This document shows positions 1-8,747 of a stretch of 32,000 bases of DNA, piece after piece (within the stretch, counting starts at the first letter, position 1; every line of letters begins with the position of its first letter). The position numbers and the translations under genes were made by a program. Origin of the DNA: Mycobacterium tilburgii (lineage in GTDB: Bacteria; Actinomycetota; Actinomycetes; Mycobacteriales; Mycobacteriaceae); assembly GCF_902168065.1 (NCBI RefSeq), contig NZ_LR655722.1, positions 1 to 32,000 of the forward strand, read 5' to 3'. The notes under the pieces were generated by a model. It searched no databases and was not told the DNA's origin. It saw only the letters and a program-made list of their open reading frames with translations.

Positions 1-443
1 CCGTCACCCCATACCCCGGCCCTACCGGCGAACGCGCCCACTGGTGGTGGTAGCAACCTTTCCAACCCCAACCACTACCAACCAGACCAGCGCGAATAAC
101 ACCGGATCGATAATGAAACCGGTTGGGGTGTAAAGTAATTCATTCGCGATACCCGCTGCAATGCGATTTCGAGCCGACCCTATGCCCAAGCGGTCGGCTC
201 CGTTCGTCCCAGTCGCGTCCGGAAACGGTCATGAACGCGACGCAGGGGCGCCATCGATGGCCTGCTGGAGAAACTGGTCGAGCTTCACGGTGTGCGCCAT
301 CGCTATCGCCGAGGATTTCTGGGATTTCTGCAGGACACCAGTCAACGAAGAATAGCGGCGATGGCGTCGAGTTTGGGTAGCTACCGTCGATGAGCACTTC
401 ACCTCTTCGCTCGTTGGATCGCCGCGCGATTAGGCTGCCCTGC
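1..443. other. Leading region without a recognised gene
   Basis: Nothing here can be supported as a gene. One plus frame is open from the window edge to a TAA at 97-99 and could be the last 32 codons of a gene that begins outside; it is rich in Pro and Asn and I do not recognise it. A short minus frame around 240-320 (reading MAHTVKLDQFLQQAIDGAP) looks protein-like but has no clear homologue or ribosome binding site. The 300 bases before the methyltransferase start at 444 presumably hold its promoter, but I see no convincing hexamers. Confidence 0.4.
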
Positions 444-1406
444 ATGACCGAAGTAACTCCGGTAACCCACGTCACGGCCGACCAGGTCGAAGCCGCCCGG
501 CACGACACCAAGCTCGCCCAGGCGCTCTACCACGACTGGGAGGCCGAGACCTACGACGAGAAATGGTCGATCTCCTACGACCAGCGCTGCGTAGACTACG
601 CCCGGGGCCGTTTCGACGCCATCCTGCCCGACGCAGTGCAGCGGGACCTGCCCTATGATCGTGCTCTCGAATTAGGTTGCGGCACAGGGTTTTTTTTGCT
701 CAACCTGATCCAGTCCGGCGTAGCGCGGCGCGGCTCGGTTACCGACCTGTCGCCCGGTATGGTCAAGGTCGCCATCCGCAACGGGCGGTCGCTGGGTCTG
801 GACATCGACGGTCGGGTCGCCGACGCCGAGGGCATCCCGTACGAGGACAACACGTTCGACCTGGTGGTCGGGCACGCGGTGCTGCACCACATTCCCGACG
901 TCGAGCTGTCGCTGCGCGAGGTGATCCGGGTGCTCAAGCCCGGTGGCCGGTTCGTGTTCGCCGGTGAACCCACGAACGTCGGCGAGGTCTATGCTCGCTC
1001 GCTGTCCACCCTGACCTGGCAGGTGGCGACCAACGTCACCAAGCTGCCTGGCTTCGGCGGCTGGCGGCGCCCGCAGGTCGAGCTCGACGAGTCGTCGCGC
1101 GTCGCCGCCCTGGAGGCCATCGTCGACCTGCACACCTTCGCCCCCGAGGACTTGGAGCGGATGGCCACCAACGCCGGCGCGGAGCAGGTGGCGACCGCCA
1201 GCGAGGAGTTCACCGCCGCGATGTTCGGCTGGCCGGTCCGCACCTTCGAGGCGTCGGTGCCGCCGGGCCGGCTGGGTTGGGGCTGGGTGAAGTTCGCTTT
1301 CAACGGCTGGAAGGCGCTGAACTGGGTCGACGCCAACATTTGTCGGCATGTCGCGCCGAAGGGCTGGTTCTACAACGTGATGGTCACTGGGGTCAAACCC
1401 TCCTGA
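444..1406 (+). CDS. Class I SAM-dependent methyltransferase, Rv3038c-like
   Basis: A 320-residue cytoplasmic methyltransferase. The SAM-binding glycine loop ALELGCGTGFF lies near residues 74-84. An acidic DLSPGM loop follows near 101-106, and DLVVGHAVLHH with its post-motif sits near 139-149. This is the normal order for the UbiE/COQ5-like Methyltransf_11 family. The C-terminal half is Trp-rich and probably shapes the substrate pocket. I chose the ATG at 444 because the residues before it (from 390) are unlike a conserved N-terminus. The position opposite the methylglucose lipopolysaccharide genes matches M. tuberculosis Rv3038c. The substrate is not known to me; a role in polysaccharide or lipid methylation is inference from neighbourhood only. 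Confidence 0.85.
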   Translation: MTEVTPVTHVTADQVEAARHDTKLAQALYHDWEAETYDEKWSISYDQRCVDYARGRFDAILPDAVQRDLPYDRALELGCGTGFFLLNLIQSGVARRGSVTDLSPGMVKVAIRNGRSLGLDIDGRVADAEGIPYEDNTFDLVVGHAVLHHIPDVELSLREVIRVLKPGGRFVFAGEPTNVGEVYARSLSTLTWQVATNVTKLPGFGGWRRPQVELDESSRVAALEAIVDLHTFAPEDLERMATNAGAEQVATASEEFTAAMFGWPVRTFEASVPPGRLGWGWVKFAFNGWKALNWVDANICRHVAPKGWFYNVMVTGVKPS

Positions 1407-1414
1407 GCTCCGGT

Positions 1415-2676
1415 TTGTCCTTCACCACCGACGACGTCGACTATCTGCGGTCGCAGTCGGGGGTCGCGGCGCTTGACGCGGTCGTCGAATTCGCGTTGAC
1501 CGACGCCACCCGAATCGCCGATATCGCCGCGGTGCGGGCCCGCTTCGGCGACCGGACGCCCGTGCTGGTGGAAACCACGCTGCTGGGCCACCGCGCCGTG
1601 GACAAGCTTGACACCCTGGGTGCCGTGTCGGATTGGCTCTTCACCGATGAGGCGTTGCAGCAAGCCACCGCCTCGCCCGTGGCGGCGCACCGGGCGAGGC
1701 GGCTGACGGCCGGCCGGCGTCGCCGTCCATGACGCCACCTGCTCGATCGGCACCGAAGTGGCCGCGCTGCGCGCCGCGGGCGCGCGTCGTAGGCAGCGAC
1801 CTGGACCCGGTGCGGCTAGCGATGGCGGCCCACAACCTGGGCGCGGGCGCATCGCTGTGCCGCGCCGACGCGTTGCACCCGGTGACCCGCGACGCGGTGG
1901 TGCTCGTCGACCCGGCCCGACGCCAAGGTGGGCGGCGCCGGTTCGACCCCGCTGACTATCGGCCCGCGCTGGACGCGCTCATCGACTGCTACAAAGGCCG
2001 TGATCCGGTCGTAAAGTGTGCTCCCGGAATCGATTTCGATCAGGTGGATCGGCTCGGATTCGACGGTGAAATCGAGGTGACGTCCTGCCGCGGGTCAGTG
2101 CGCGAGGCGTGCCTGTGGTCGGGGAGCCTGACCGAGCCGAGCGTTCGGCGCCGGGCTAGCGTGTTGGATCGCGGCGAGCACCTCACCGACGCAAAACCCG
2201 GCGACTGCGACGTGCGGCCGGCCGGGCGATGGATCATCGACCCGGACGGCGCCGTCGTGCGGGCCGGCCTGGTGCGCCACTACGGTGCCCGGCATGGGCT
2301 GTGGCAACTGGATCCCGTCATCGCTTATCTGTCCGGCGACCACCTGCCGCCGGGACTGCGCGGGTTCGAGGTGCTCGAGCGGTTGGACTTCGACGAGCGC
2401 CGGCTGCGCCGGGTGCTGGCGGGGCTGGATTGTGGCGCGCTGGAAATTCTGGTCCGCGGATTGCAGATCGATCCCGACGCGCTGCGCCGACGGTTGCGGC
2501 CGCGCGGCAGCCGCTCCTTGTCGGTGGTGTTGACCCGCATCGGCTCCGGGCCCGCCGCCCGTGCCACGGCGTACGTCTGCCGGCCGTCGCGGTTAGGCCG
2601 GTACGCTGTGCGCGGTCCTTCGGGGGGACCTCCTCACCGCCGTCGACGAGGACAATTCGAATTATGCGCTATATGA
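1415..2676 (+). pseudogene. Rv3037c-like THUMP/methyltransferase-fold protein, two frameshifts
   Basis: The frame opens at TTG 1415, eight bases after the preceding stop, and reads FTTDDVDYLRSQSGVAALDA at once. It then changes frame twice. Near 1705-1713 it shifts to a frame encoding VHDATCSIGTEVAALRAAG, and near 1785 to one encoding RVVGSDLDPVRLAMAAHN. That last frame stays open to a TGA at 2674. The central segments (HDATCSIGTE, GSDLDP, VLVDPARR) are the SAM-binding core of the Rv3037c family, which has been proposed as a methyltransferase linked to methylglucose lipopolysaccharide. Both shifts fit single-base insertions. The last frame runs 13 bases into the next gene. Either the gene is dead or the assembly has two errors here; the rest of the protein looks well conserved, so decay would be recent. 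Confidence 0.75.
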
Positions 2677-3347
2677 TCGCGGCCGCGATGCTGTTCAGTG
2701 TGGTATTGCTCCCCGGGCCCGCGGCCGCCGAACCGGCGTCCTGCGCCAGCCTGGGCGGCACCATCGAGACCGGCCAGCTGTGCCATGTGCGCGCGATCGG
2801 GCCCACCTACGCGCTGAACCTGACGTTCCCGGCCGATTACCCCGACCAGCAGGCCCTGACCGACTACATCGCGCAGAACCGCGACGGGTTTCTCGCTGTC
2901 GCGCAGACGTCTGGTCCCCGCGAGCAGCCCTATCAGATGGACGCGACCACCGAGCAGCACTTCGCCGGTCAGCCGCCGCACAACACCCGCAGCGTCGTGC
3001 TGAAGTTCTTTCAGGACGTCGGCGGCTCCCACACGTCCACCTGGTACAAGTCGTTCAACTACCACCTGGGCACCAAACAGCCCATCACCTTCGACACCCT
3101 GTTCGCGCCGAACACGTCGCAGCTGGACGCGATCTTCCCGCTGGTCCAGCGCGACCTGGATCGGAAGAACGCGTTCGGCGCGGCCATCCCGCCGTTGTCG
3201 GGCCACGACCCGTCGCACTATCAGAATTTCGCGATCACCGACGACCAGCTGATCTTCTATTTCGCGCCGGGGGAGTTGCTGCCCGCGTTCACCGGACCCC
3301 GCCAGGCCCAGGTGCCGCGCAACGCCATTCCGCCGCTGGCGATCTAA
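2664..3347 (+). CDS. Secreted MPT64-like immunogenic protein (Rv3036c/TB22.2-like)
   Basis: A 227-residue exported protein, the same length I recall for M. tuberculosis Rv3036c. Residues 1-23 are a Sec signal peptide with a hydrophobic core and an AAA-E cleavage site. The mature part carries the RsiV/DUF3298-type fold of the MPT64 family. Typical segments are VVLKFFQDVGGSHTSTWYK near 113-131 and KQPITFDTLF shortly after, which closely resemble the matching stretches of MPT64. Two cysteines near the mature N-terminus (CASLGG and QLCHV) probably form a disulfide. The molecular function of the family is not established. The gene ends seven bases from the end of the convergent lipoprotein gene. 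Confidence 0.88.
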   Translation: MRYMIAAAMLFSVVLLPGPAAAEPASCASLGGTIETGQLCHVRAIGPTYALNLTFPADYPDQQALTDYIAQNRDGFLAVAQTSGPREQPYQMDATTEQHFAGQPPHNTRSVVLKFFQDVGGSHTSTWYKSFNYHLGTKQPITFDTLFAPNTSQLDAIFPLVQRDLDRKNAFGAAIPPLSGHDPSHYQNFAITDDQLIFYFAPGELLPAFTGPRQAQVPRNAIPPLAI

Positions 3348-3354
3348 GGACCGC

Positions 3355-4686
3355 TCAGGCCGGGGAGTAGCCGTAGACTTGCCCGTCGCTGGTGGCGGCG
3401 ACCACCCGGCGATCGGTGCCGATCGCGAGCCCGACTGGATATCCGGTGGCTTCTGGCAGCGGATAGCTGTTGACCGTGTGGCCGTTGGCCAGGTCGAACA
3501 CCAGTAGCGACATGCCCCCGACGTCGTCGTGGCCGGGGCCGCTGGTCACGACGTACCCCACGGCGCCACCGGCCAGGCCCGACGACGACAGCGGTGTGAC
3601 GTCGTCGCGGCGCCACACCTGATCGGCGTGATCACCCGCGTCCTTGAACGCGGCCAGCCGGGTGTCGGGCCCGCCGCCGGCCACGATCAGGCCCTGCGGG
3701 GTGATCGCGGGCGGCGTCTGGGCCAGGAAGCCTAGCGGCACCGACCACTTCGGCTTCCCGTCGGCGGCCGACAAGGCCCACAACCGTTCGTCGCGCCCGT
3801 TGACGTAGACGGTCGTACCGTCGGCGGACAGGACCGGGCTGGCGATCACCCCGGCGTCGACCGCGTCGCTGGTCCACTCGCGGGTGATCAGCGGAGTCTG
3901 GCCACGGTGGTACTTCAGCCCGACCAGTCCGGCCGCCGGCGCTCCCGGCTGCCAGACGCCGAGCACGGCCATCCCGGACGCCGGCGAATAGGCGGGGGCC
4001 GCTGCGACGGGGCAGCCTTGGCGGGCCGGGGCGCAATCGGCCAGCCCACGCGTCGCTTCCGTCGGGTCGACCCCGTCGACCAGGTCCAGCGGACTGCCCA
4101 CCAGCATTCCTCGGTGCGAATCGAACACCAGCACCTGGCCCAGGTGCGTCGTGACCAGCAGCTGGCCGCCACCCAAAAACCTTGGTGTGGAAGGCATTCC
4201 GATCACCGGTTGGCGCCATCGGATCCATTGGGTCACCGGGAATGACAGGAAAGCGCCCGGTTGGCCGACGTAAAGGTTGTCGAAGCCGTCGAACAGGGGA
4301 CCGGCGAAGCCGCCGCCCTGGAACAGCCGCACGCACCACCGCTGCCGGCCCTTGTCGTTGTTCTCCCACTCCATCAGCGAACAACCGGCCGGGGTTTGCG
4401 CGTTGAGGGCCAGATAATTGTTGGCGCTCAGCGCGGGGCCGGCGCCCAGGCTGCCCTTGACCGAGCGGGTCCACTGCAGCGACAGCTTGTCGGCGCCGCC
4501 GGTCGCCGTGTAACTGCTGTTGGCCGCGTCGGCGTACGGTGCCGGCCAGCCCGGCGACTGCGCGGCGTCAACCCACGAGTCGGTGTTGCCGCAACCGCCG
4601 AGTCCCATCACGAGCGCGGCCGCCAGCGCGACGGATGACGGATGCCTCGGATGCCAAAGCCGACGGAGCGGTTGTCGGGCAAGCAC
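3355..4686 (-). CDS. PQQ-type beta-propeller lipoprotein, Rv3035-like
   Basis: A 443-residue predicted lipoprotein anchored on the outer face of the plasma membrane. From the GTG at 4686 the N-terminus has Arg residues, a hydrophobic stretch (VALAAALVMGLGG) and a lipobox LGGC, so Cys32 would be acylated. The rest is a chain of repeated beta-propeller blades with quinoprotein-like repeats such as LSADGTTVYVNGRDERLWAL and LWALSAADGKPKW. There is no sign of the catalytic residues of a PQQ dehydrogenase, so a binding or scaffolding role is more likely. The open frame extends upstream to 4833, but those residues are not signal-like. The gene is divergent from the acyltransferase at 4823 and corresponds in position to Rv3035. 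Confidence 0.83.
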   Translation of the reverse strand: MLARQPLRRLWHPRHPSSVALAAALVMGLGGCGNTDSWVDAAQSPGWPAPYADAANSSYTATGGADKLSLQWTRSVKGSLGAGPALSANNYLALNAQTPAGCSLMEWENNDKGRQRWCVRLFQGGGFAGPLFDGFDNLYVGQPGAFLSFPVTQWIRWRQPVIGMPSTPRFLGGGQLLVTTHLGQVLVFDSHRGMLVGSPLDLVDGVDPTEATRGLADCAPARQGCPVAAAPAYSPASGMAVLGVWQPGAPAAGLVGLKYHRGQTPLITREWTSDAVDAGVIASPVLSADGTTVYVNGRDERLWALSAADGKPKWSVPLGFLAQTPPAITPQGLIVAGGGPDTRLAAFKDAGDHADQVWRRDDVTPLSSSGLAGGAVGYVVTSGPGHDDVGGMSLLVFDLANGHTVNSYPLPEATGYPVGLAIGTDRRVVAATSDGQVYGYSPA

Positions 4687-4822
4687 GTTCGATTTCCCAA
4701 ATCCTTCTTGCGAGGCGGGCCGCTCGTGGGCAGACCCGGTCGTTCGGCGGCGATTGAGTACAGGTGAGGGTAACCCGTGGCGGTTCGCTTGCTGATGATT
4801 GACCGCGTTAGGCTTTCCGGCC

Positions 4823-5560
4823 ATGACGAGCATGTGGGGGGCCCCGGTCCATCGCCGCTGGTGTGGATCACGCTTGCGGGACCCGCGTCAGGCCAAGTTC
4901 TTGACCTTGGCCTCGCTGAAGTGGGTGCTGCGCAACCGCGCCTACACGCCGTGGTACCTGGTGCGCTATTGGAGGCTGCTGAAGTTCAAGCTGGCCAATC
5001 CGCACATCATCACCCGCGGCATGGTGTTCCTCGGCAAGGGCGTGGAGATCCACGCGACACCCGAGTTGGCGCAGCTCGAGATCGGCCGGTGGGTGCACAT
5101 CGGCGACAAGAATACGATCCGCGCGCACGAGGGCTCGCTGCGGTTCGGTGACAAGGTCGTGCTGGGCCGCGACAACGTGATCAACGCCTACCTCGACGTC
5201 GAGCTCGGCGATTCGGTGCTGATGGCCGACTGGTGCTACGTCTGCGATTTCGACCACCGGATGGACAACATCACCCTGCCCATCAAGGATCAGGGAATCG
5301 TCAAGTCCCCGGTGCGGATCGGGCCGGACACCTGGGTCGGGGTGAAGGTCACGGTGCTGCGCGGCACGTCGATCGGGCGGGGCTGCGTGCTCGGCTCGCA
5401 CGCAGTGGTGCGTGGCGTGGTACCGGACTATTCGATCGCCGTCGGCGCCCCGGCCAAGGTGGTCAAGAACCGCCAGCTGTCCTGGGAGAGCTCGGCCGCC
5501 CAGCGCGCGGAATTGGCCGCCGCCCTGGCCGATATCGAGCGCAAGAAGGCTGCCCGCTAG
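4823..5560 (+). CDS. Left-handed beta-helix (hexapeptide) acyltransferase, Rv3034c-like
   Basis: A 245-residue cytoplasmic acyltransferase. From about residue 75 it shows the hexapeptide rhythm of the LbetaH family: GKGVEIH, IGRWVHIGDKNTI, FGDKVVLGRDNVIN, LGDSVLMADWCYV, then IGPDTWVGVKVTVLRGTSIG and AVGAPAKVV. DFDHRMD near residue 145 supplies the usual catalytic His loop. ATG 4823 gives the N-terminus MTSMWGAPVHRRW, which I recall as conserved in Rv3034c, so I preferred it to 4799. In M. tuberculosis the gene has been grouped with the methylglucose lipopolysaccharide genes as a candidate acetyltransferase, but the acceptor is uncertain. Its stop codon overlaps the end of a gene fragment on the other strand. 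Confidence 0.88.
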   Translation: MTSMWGAPVHRRWCGSRLRDPRQAKFLTLASLKWVLRNRAYTPWYLVRYWRLLKFKLANPHIITRGMVFLGKGVEIHATPELAQLEIGRWVHIGDKNTIRAHEGSLRFGDKVVLGRDNVINAYLDVELGDSVLMADWCYVCDFDHRMDNITLPIKDQGIVKSPVRIGPDTWVGVKVTVLRGTSIGRGCVLGSHAVVRGVVPDYSIAVGAPAKVVKNRQLSWESSAAQRAELAAALADIERKKAAR

Positions 5561-5715
5561 CCGGATGACGGGCGGTCGTCGACGACGAAGTGGTAGTTCG
5601 ACGGTGCCACCGTCGACGCCGGTGACGCGGACACATTTACCCCGTAGGTCTCGCCGTTGGTGACCAGCTTGCAGCGCAGCGTCGCGCCCTGCACGCCCTT
5701 GAGGTTGTCGGGGCA
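5557..5715 (-). pseudogene. C-terminal fragment of a DUF4333 protein (Rv3033 position)
   Basis: Read on the minus strand, 5715 to 5557 encodes about 52 residues ending in TAG. They begin CPDNLKGVQGATLRCKL, continue through GETYGVNVSAS, and finish NYHFVVDDRPSSG. The Cys-Pro start, the paired CP and RC cysteines and the YGV beta-strand are the signature of the DUF4333 domain of exported mycobacterial proteins. There is no start codon or signal peptide: a TGA lies directly upstream and then photolyase sequence begins. The place matches that of Rv3033, which sits between Rv3032 and Rv3034c in M. tuberculosis. I read this as the 3' end of the Rv3033 homologue, cut off by a deletion. Confidence 0.72.
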
Positions 5716-6421
5716 TCACCGATTCGGGTGTACTCCCCGTCGGGATCGAACTTCGCGCCCTGCGTGGTCGGGGTGAACACCCGGAAGTAGGGTGCCGCAC
5801 CCGGCACACCACTGCCACCCGTGCTGGTTGTTGGCCATGTCGCCGTCGACGAGCTGATCGAGGAACCACTCGGCACCCCATTGCCACGGCAGATTGAGAT
5901 GCTTGACCAGAAACGAGGCGACGATCATCCACACCCGGTTGTGCATGAAGTCGATCTGGCGTAGCTGGCGCATTCCGGCGTCGACGATCGGGAAACCCGG
6001 TCTGGCCGGCCTGCCACGTCTCGAAGCGGCGTTTGGCGTCGTCGGCGGTGTCGGTTTCGATGCCGTCGAAGTCGCTGTTCCAGTTGCGCCAGACGCTCCG
6101 GTCAGTGATGCAACACGTCGGCGTAGAAGTCGCGAAACGCCAACTCGCGCAGATACGCCTGGGCGCCGCGCGCGCAGGTTGAGGTCGGCGACCATGGTGC
6201 GGGGGTGAATAATGCCGAATTTCAGGTGTGCCGACATCTGGCTGGTACCCGCCATGTCGGTCCTATTGCGGTCGGTGTCATAGGTTTTCAGCCCGTCCCG
6301 CACGAACGACTGCCTCTGCTAGTGCGCCCCGTCGTAGTACCTAGTCGCGCTCGGCCGCGGCGAGCAGCGCGGGGTGGTCGCGCACCCGCAGGTCGCGGCG
6401 AAACCACAACAGCGCGGGCAT
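5716..6421 (-). pseudogene. phr: Decayed DNA photolyase (deoxyribodipyrimidine photolyase)
   Basis: The start is intact: ATG 6421 opens MPALLWFRRDLRVRDHPALL, the N-terminus of class I photolyases. After about 26 residues the frame stops, and roughly 170-180 residues of the antenna and linker region are missing. The FAD domain then resumes in several frames: TSQMSAHLKFGIIHPRTMVA, YLRELAFRDFYADVLHH, QTGFPIVDAGMRQLR (in pieces), FMHNRVWMIVASFLVKHLNL, PWQWGAEWFLDQLVDGDMAN and NNQHGWQW. The sequence breaks off after FDPDGEYTR, just before the expected C-terminal WVPEL segment, and joins the DUF4333 fragment. The gene therefore has an internal deletion, a 3' truncation and at least three frameshifts. 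Its start overlaps the tspO stop (TAATG), so the two were once translationally coupled. Confidence 0.85.
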
Positions 6422-6613
6422 TATTGGTTGCCGCGGTTGAGCCGCCAGATGTGGGTGGACAACACGGTGGCGAAAGCGCACCACGCCGGGTAGGGCGTGA
6501 GTGCCAGTCCGGCGCGCGGATCCGCCGCGGCGGCGCGGCGGGCTGGCAATGCTTCCAGTGCCTCCGGCCGCGGCAACGACCAGCGCTGTCGCGGCCAGCG
6601 CCGAGGACTTCAC
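6421..6613 (-). pseudogene. tspO: TspO/MBR tryptophan-rich sensor, internally deleted
   Basis: Only the two ends remain. GTG 6613 opens VKSSALAATALVVAAAGGTG, the first membrane helix of a TspO-type protein. After about 27 residues the sequence jumps, in another frame, to GLALTPYPAWCAFATVLSTH followed by IWRLNRGNQ and TAA. That is the last helix of the family, with the usual PYxxWxxFAT and W-LN pattern. About 100 residues are missing between them, at a GC-only run near 6520-6545. TspO proteins are outer-membrane or membrane sensors tied to tetrapyrrole and oxygen/light signalling, and are often encoded next to carotenoid and photolyase genes. The start overlaps the mmpL stop (GTGA) and the stop overlaps the phr start. 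Confidence 0.75.
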
Positions 6614-8731
6614 ATCGTGCTCCGTTCCTGTGGTATCCAATTAGATTTCTCCTCAACGCTTTCCGGTGAGGAGGGGTTGGCGGGCCACCAGATGCGGTCG
6701 CCGATCAGCGCGAAGATGATCGAGATTACCAGCGTACGCACCACAAAGGTGTCCGGCAGGATGCCTAGGCCCACGATGATGCCGAGATGGGTCAGCACGA
6801 TCAGCGGCAACACCGCCAGCACGCAGAACACCGCCGTCAAAACGATCACGGCGCTGGTGATTACGCCGCCGGTGGCGGACACGGCGCGGATCATGCTGGC
6901 GCGGGTGCCGTGCTGTTCGGATTCTTCGCGGGCCCGGGTGACCAGGAAGTATCGTGTAGTTCACGCCGAGGGCAGCCAGGAACAGGAAGGCGAAAAGCGG
7001 TGTGCTGTTGTCCAGCGCGGGAAACCCCAAGACGTGCATGCTCGTCCAGCCGCCGAGGCCGAACCTGCTGTCCGCGCCCATCCTGGGCGCGGACAGCAGG
7101 TTCGGCGGCGTCAGCGCCGAGCGAAGCAGAGCGAACAGAACCATCAGGATGACGGCCAGGATCGCCGGAATCAGCACCAGCCGGTCGTGGGCGGCCGCGT
7201 CGCGGACGTCGAGGGCCTGCGCGTCGGGCCCGCCGACCAACGACGACGGTGCGACGAGAGTGTCTAATGACGCAGTGCTGCAACAGTTTTGAATTCCTGA
7301 GCGGATGACGGCGCGGAGTCGGTGACAACCGACCATTTGGTCAGGCCGGTTGCCGAGCGGCCCGCTTCGGTCGCCGACACCACACCGGGGGTGCCGGCGA
7401 TCACCGTCTGCAACGCCGCCGCTTGGGAGTTGGGGCCGACGACCAGCGTGGGGTTGGCCAGACCGGCTGTGAAGTGCGCGGAGACCACCTCGTAACCGGA
7501 CACCGAATCGGCCTGCACCCGGAACTGTTGGGTCTGCGACAGGCCGATGCGGGTTCCCAGCAGGCCGGTGGCCAGCACCCCCAGCGCGGCGATCGCGACC
7601 ACGGCCACCACGGCGGGGCGGCCGACGATCCGTTCGGCGATGCGGTGCCAGGGTCCCGTGTCGAGCGTGGCGTCGGTGTCGGGGACGGGGTCTGCCTGGG
7701 GGATCAGCGGTTAGAACAGCCGCCTGCCGCACACCGCGAGCAGCCCAGGGGCAGCACCACCAACACCGATGCCGCGGCGACCACCAGCCCACAGGCCGCC
7801 AGCGCGCCCAAGCTGTGGGTGCTCGGCGTGGACGCGAACAGCAGCGTCAGCAGGGCCAACACCACGGTGGCGTTGCTGGCCACAATGGCCGGTCCGGCGC
7901 ACCGCGCGGCGCAGCGCGTCGTGATGGTGGGGGTAACGCCGAAGTTCTTGGCGGTAGCGGGAAATCAGCAGCAGCGCGTAGTTGGTGCCCGCTCCGAAGA
8001 CCAGCACACTGGTGATGCCGGAGGTGGAGCCGTCGAAGGTCAGGCCGGTCAATGACGTGACCGCCGTGCTCAGCGACGTCGCGACCCGATCCGCGAACCC
8101 GATCACCAGCAGCGGCGCGAGCCACAGCACCGGCGAGCGGTAGGTGGCGATCAGCAGCACGGTCACCACCGACGCCGTCACCACCTCCAGCAGCGTGATG
8201 TTGGTGTTGGTGAACGCATTGGCGATGTCGGCGCCGAACGCCGGGCCGCCCGTCACGTGTGCGAGGAGATGGGCGGGCAGGCCGGCGTGGGCGGCGGTGC
8301 GCAGCGCGGCGACCCTCTGGCTGAGGACCAGGCCCGACAGATCCGCCCGGATGGTCACCACGGCGATGGCGGCCTTGCCATCCGCCGAGACCGGCGGCGG
8401 TTGCATGTGAGTGGAGCCAAGGTCGTCGCCGCGGCCTGCATCCGGTCCTGGGCCTGCCCGGTGGCCGCGACGTCGGCTGCGGTCAGCGCGACGCCCGCCG
8501 TCGGCGCGGTTGACGACCAGCAACACCGGCGTGCGGTCACGCCCGGGGAATTGGCGCGCCAGGGTGTCAAATTTCGCCGAATCCGAATCGACCGGCACCG
8601 ACTGCGGGGCCTGGCCCGCCGCGGCGTTTTCGCCGATCAACATGATCGAAACCGGTACCCAGCAGCACCGCGGCCAGCCCCAGCCGCCAGGAGCGACAGC
8701 CGATCACTCGGCTGGACAGAGTCTCCGACAT
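6610..8731 (-). pseudogene. MmpL-type RND transporter, multiply frameshifted
   Basis: A nearly full-length actinobacterial MMPL transporter (about 700 residues) broken by at least six frame changes. ATG 8731 opens [20 protein letters not shown]. Later frames give TPVLLVVNRADGG, a stretch through HVTGGPAFGADIANAF, the helix ITLLEVVTASVVTVLLIATY, and SGITSVLVFGAGTNYALLLI, the family's GxGTDY-type motif. Further on come NATVVLALLTLLFAST, a second porter domain (GLSQTQQFRVQADSVSGYEV), the helix LIPAILAVILMVLFALL, and LFAFLFLAALGVNYTI with its partner VLTHLGIIVGLGILPDTFVV. Breaks occur near 8645, 8490, 7930, 7740, 7275 and 6950. An MmpL gene also sits inside the carotenoid operon of Corynebacterium glutamicum (cg0722), so a pigment-linked role is plausible. 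This copy cannot make a working transporter. Confidence 0.87.
7058..7106. repeat. Perfect 23-bp inverted repeat with 3-base loop
   Basis: Positions 7058-7080 and 7084-7106 are exact reverse complements, separated only by TCC at 7081-7083; the pairing stops at 7057/7107. It lies inside the mmpL remnant, at a place where members of the family encode a hydrophobic helix. Here the frame reads PPNLLSAPRMGADSRFGLGG, which is not helix-like. There is no T-run after either arm, so it is not a typical terminator. A fold-back duplication by template switching is the simplest origin. Confidence 0.9.
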
Positions 8732-8747
8732 CAGGCTTACTATTTTA

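Noticed and set aside
4868..5932. 354-codon minus-strand frame
   Set aside because: It spans the antisense of the acyltransferase, the DUF4333 fragment and part of phr in the wrong frame, so it has no coherent protein.
7058..7106. Inverted repeat as a transcription terminator
   Set aside because: No T-run on either side, it is internal to a gene remnant, and its arms are coding-like; treated as a rearrangement instead.
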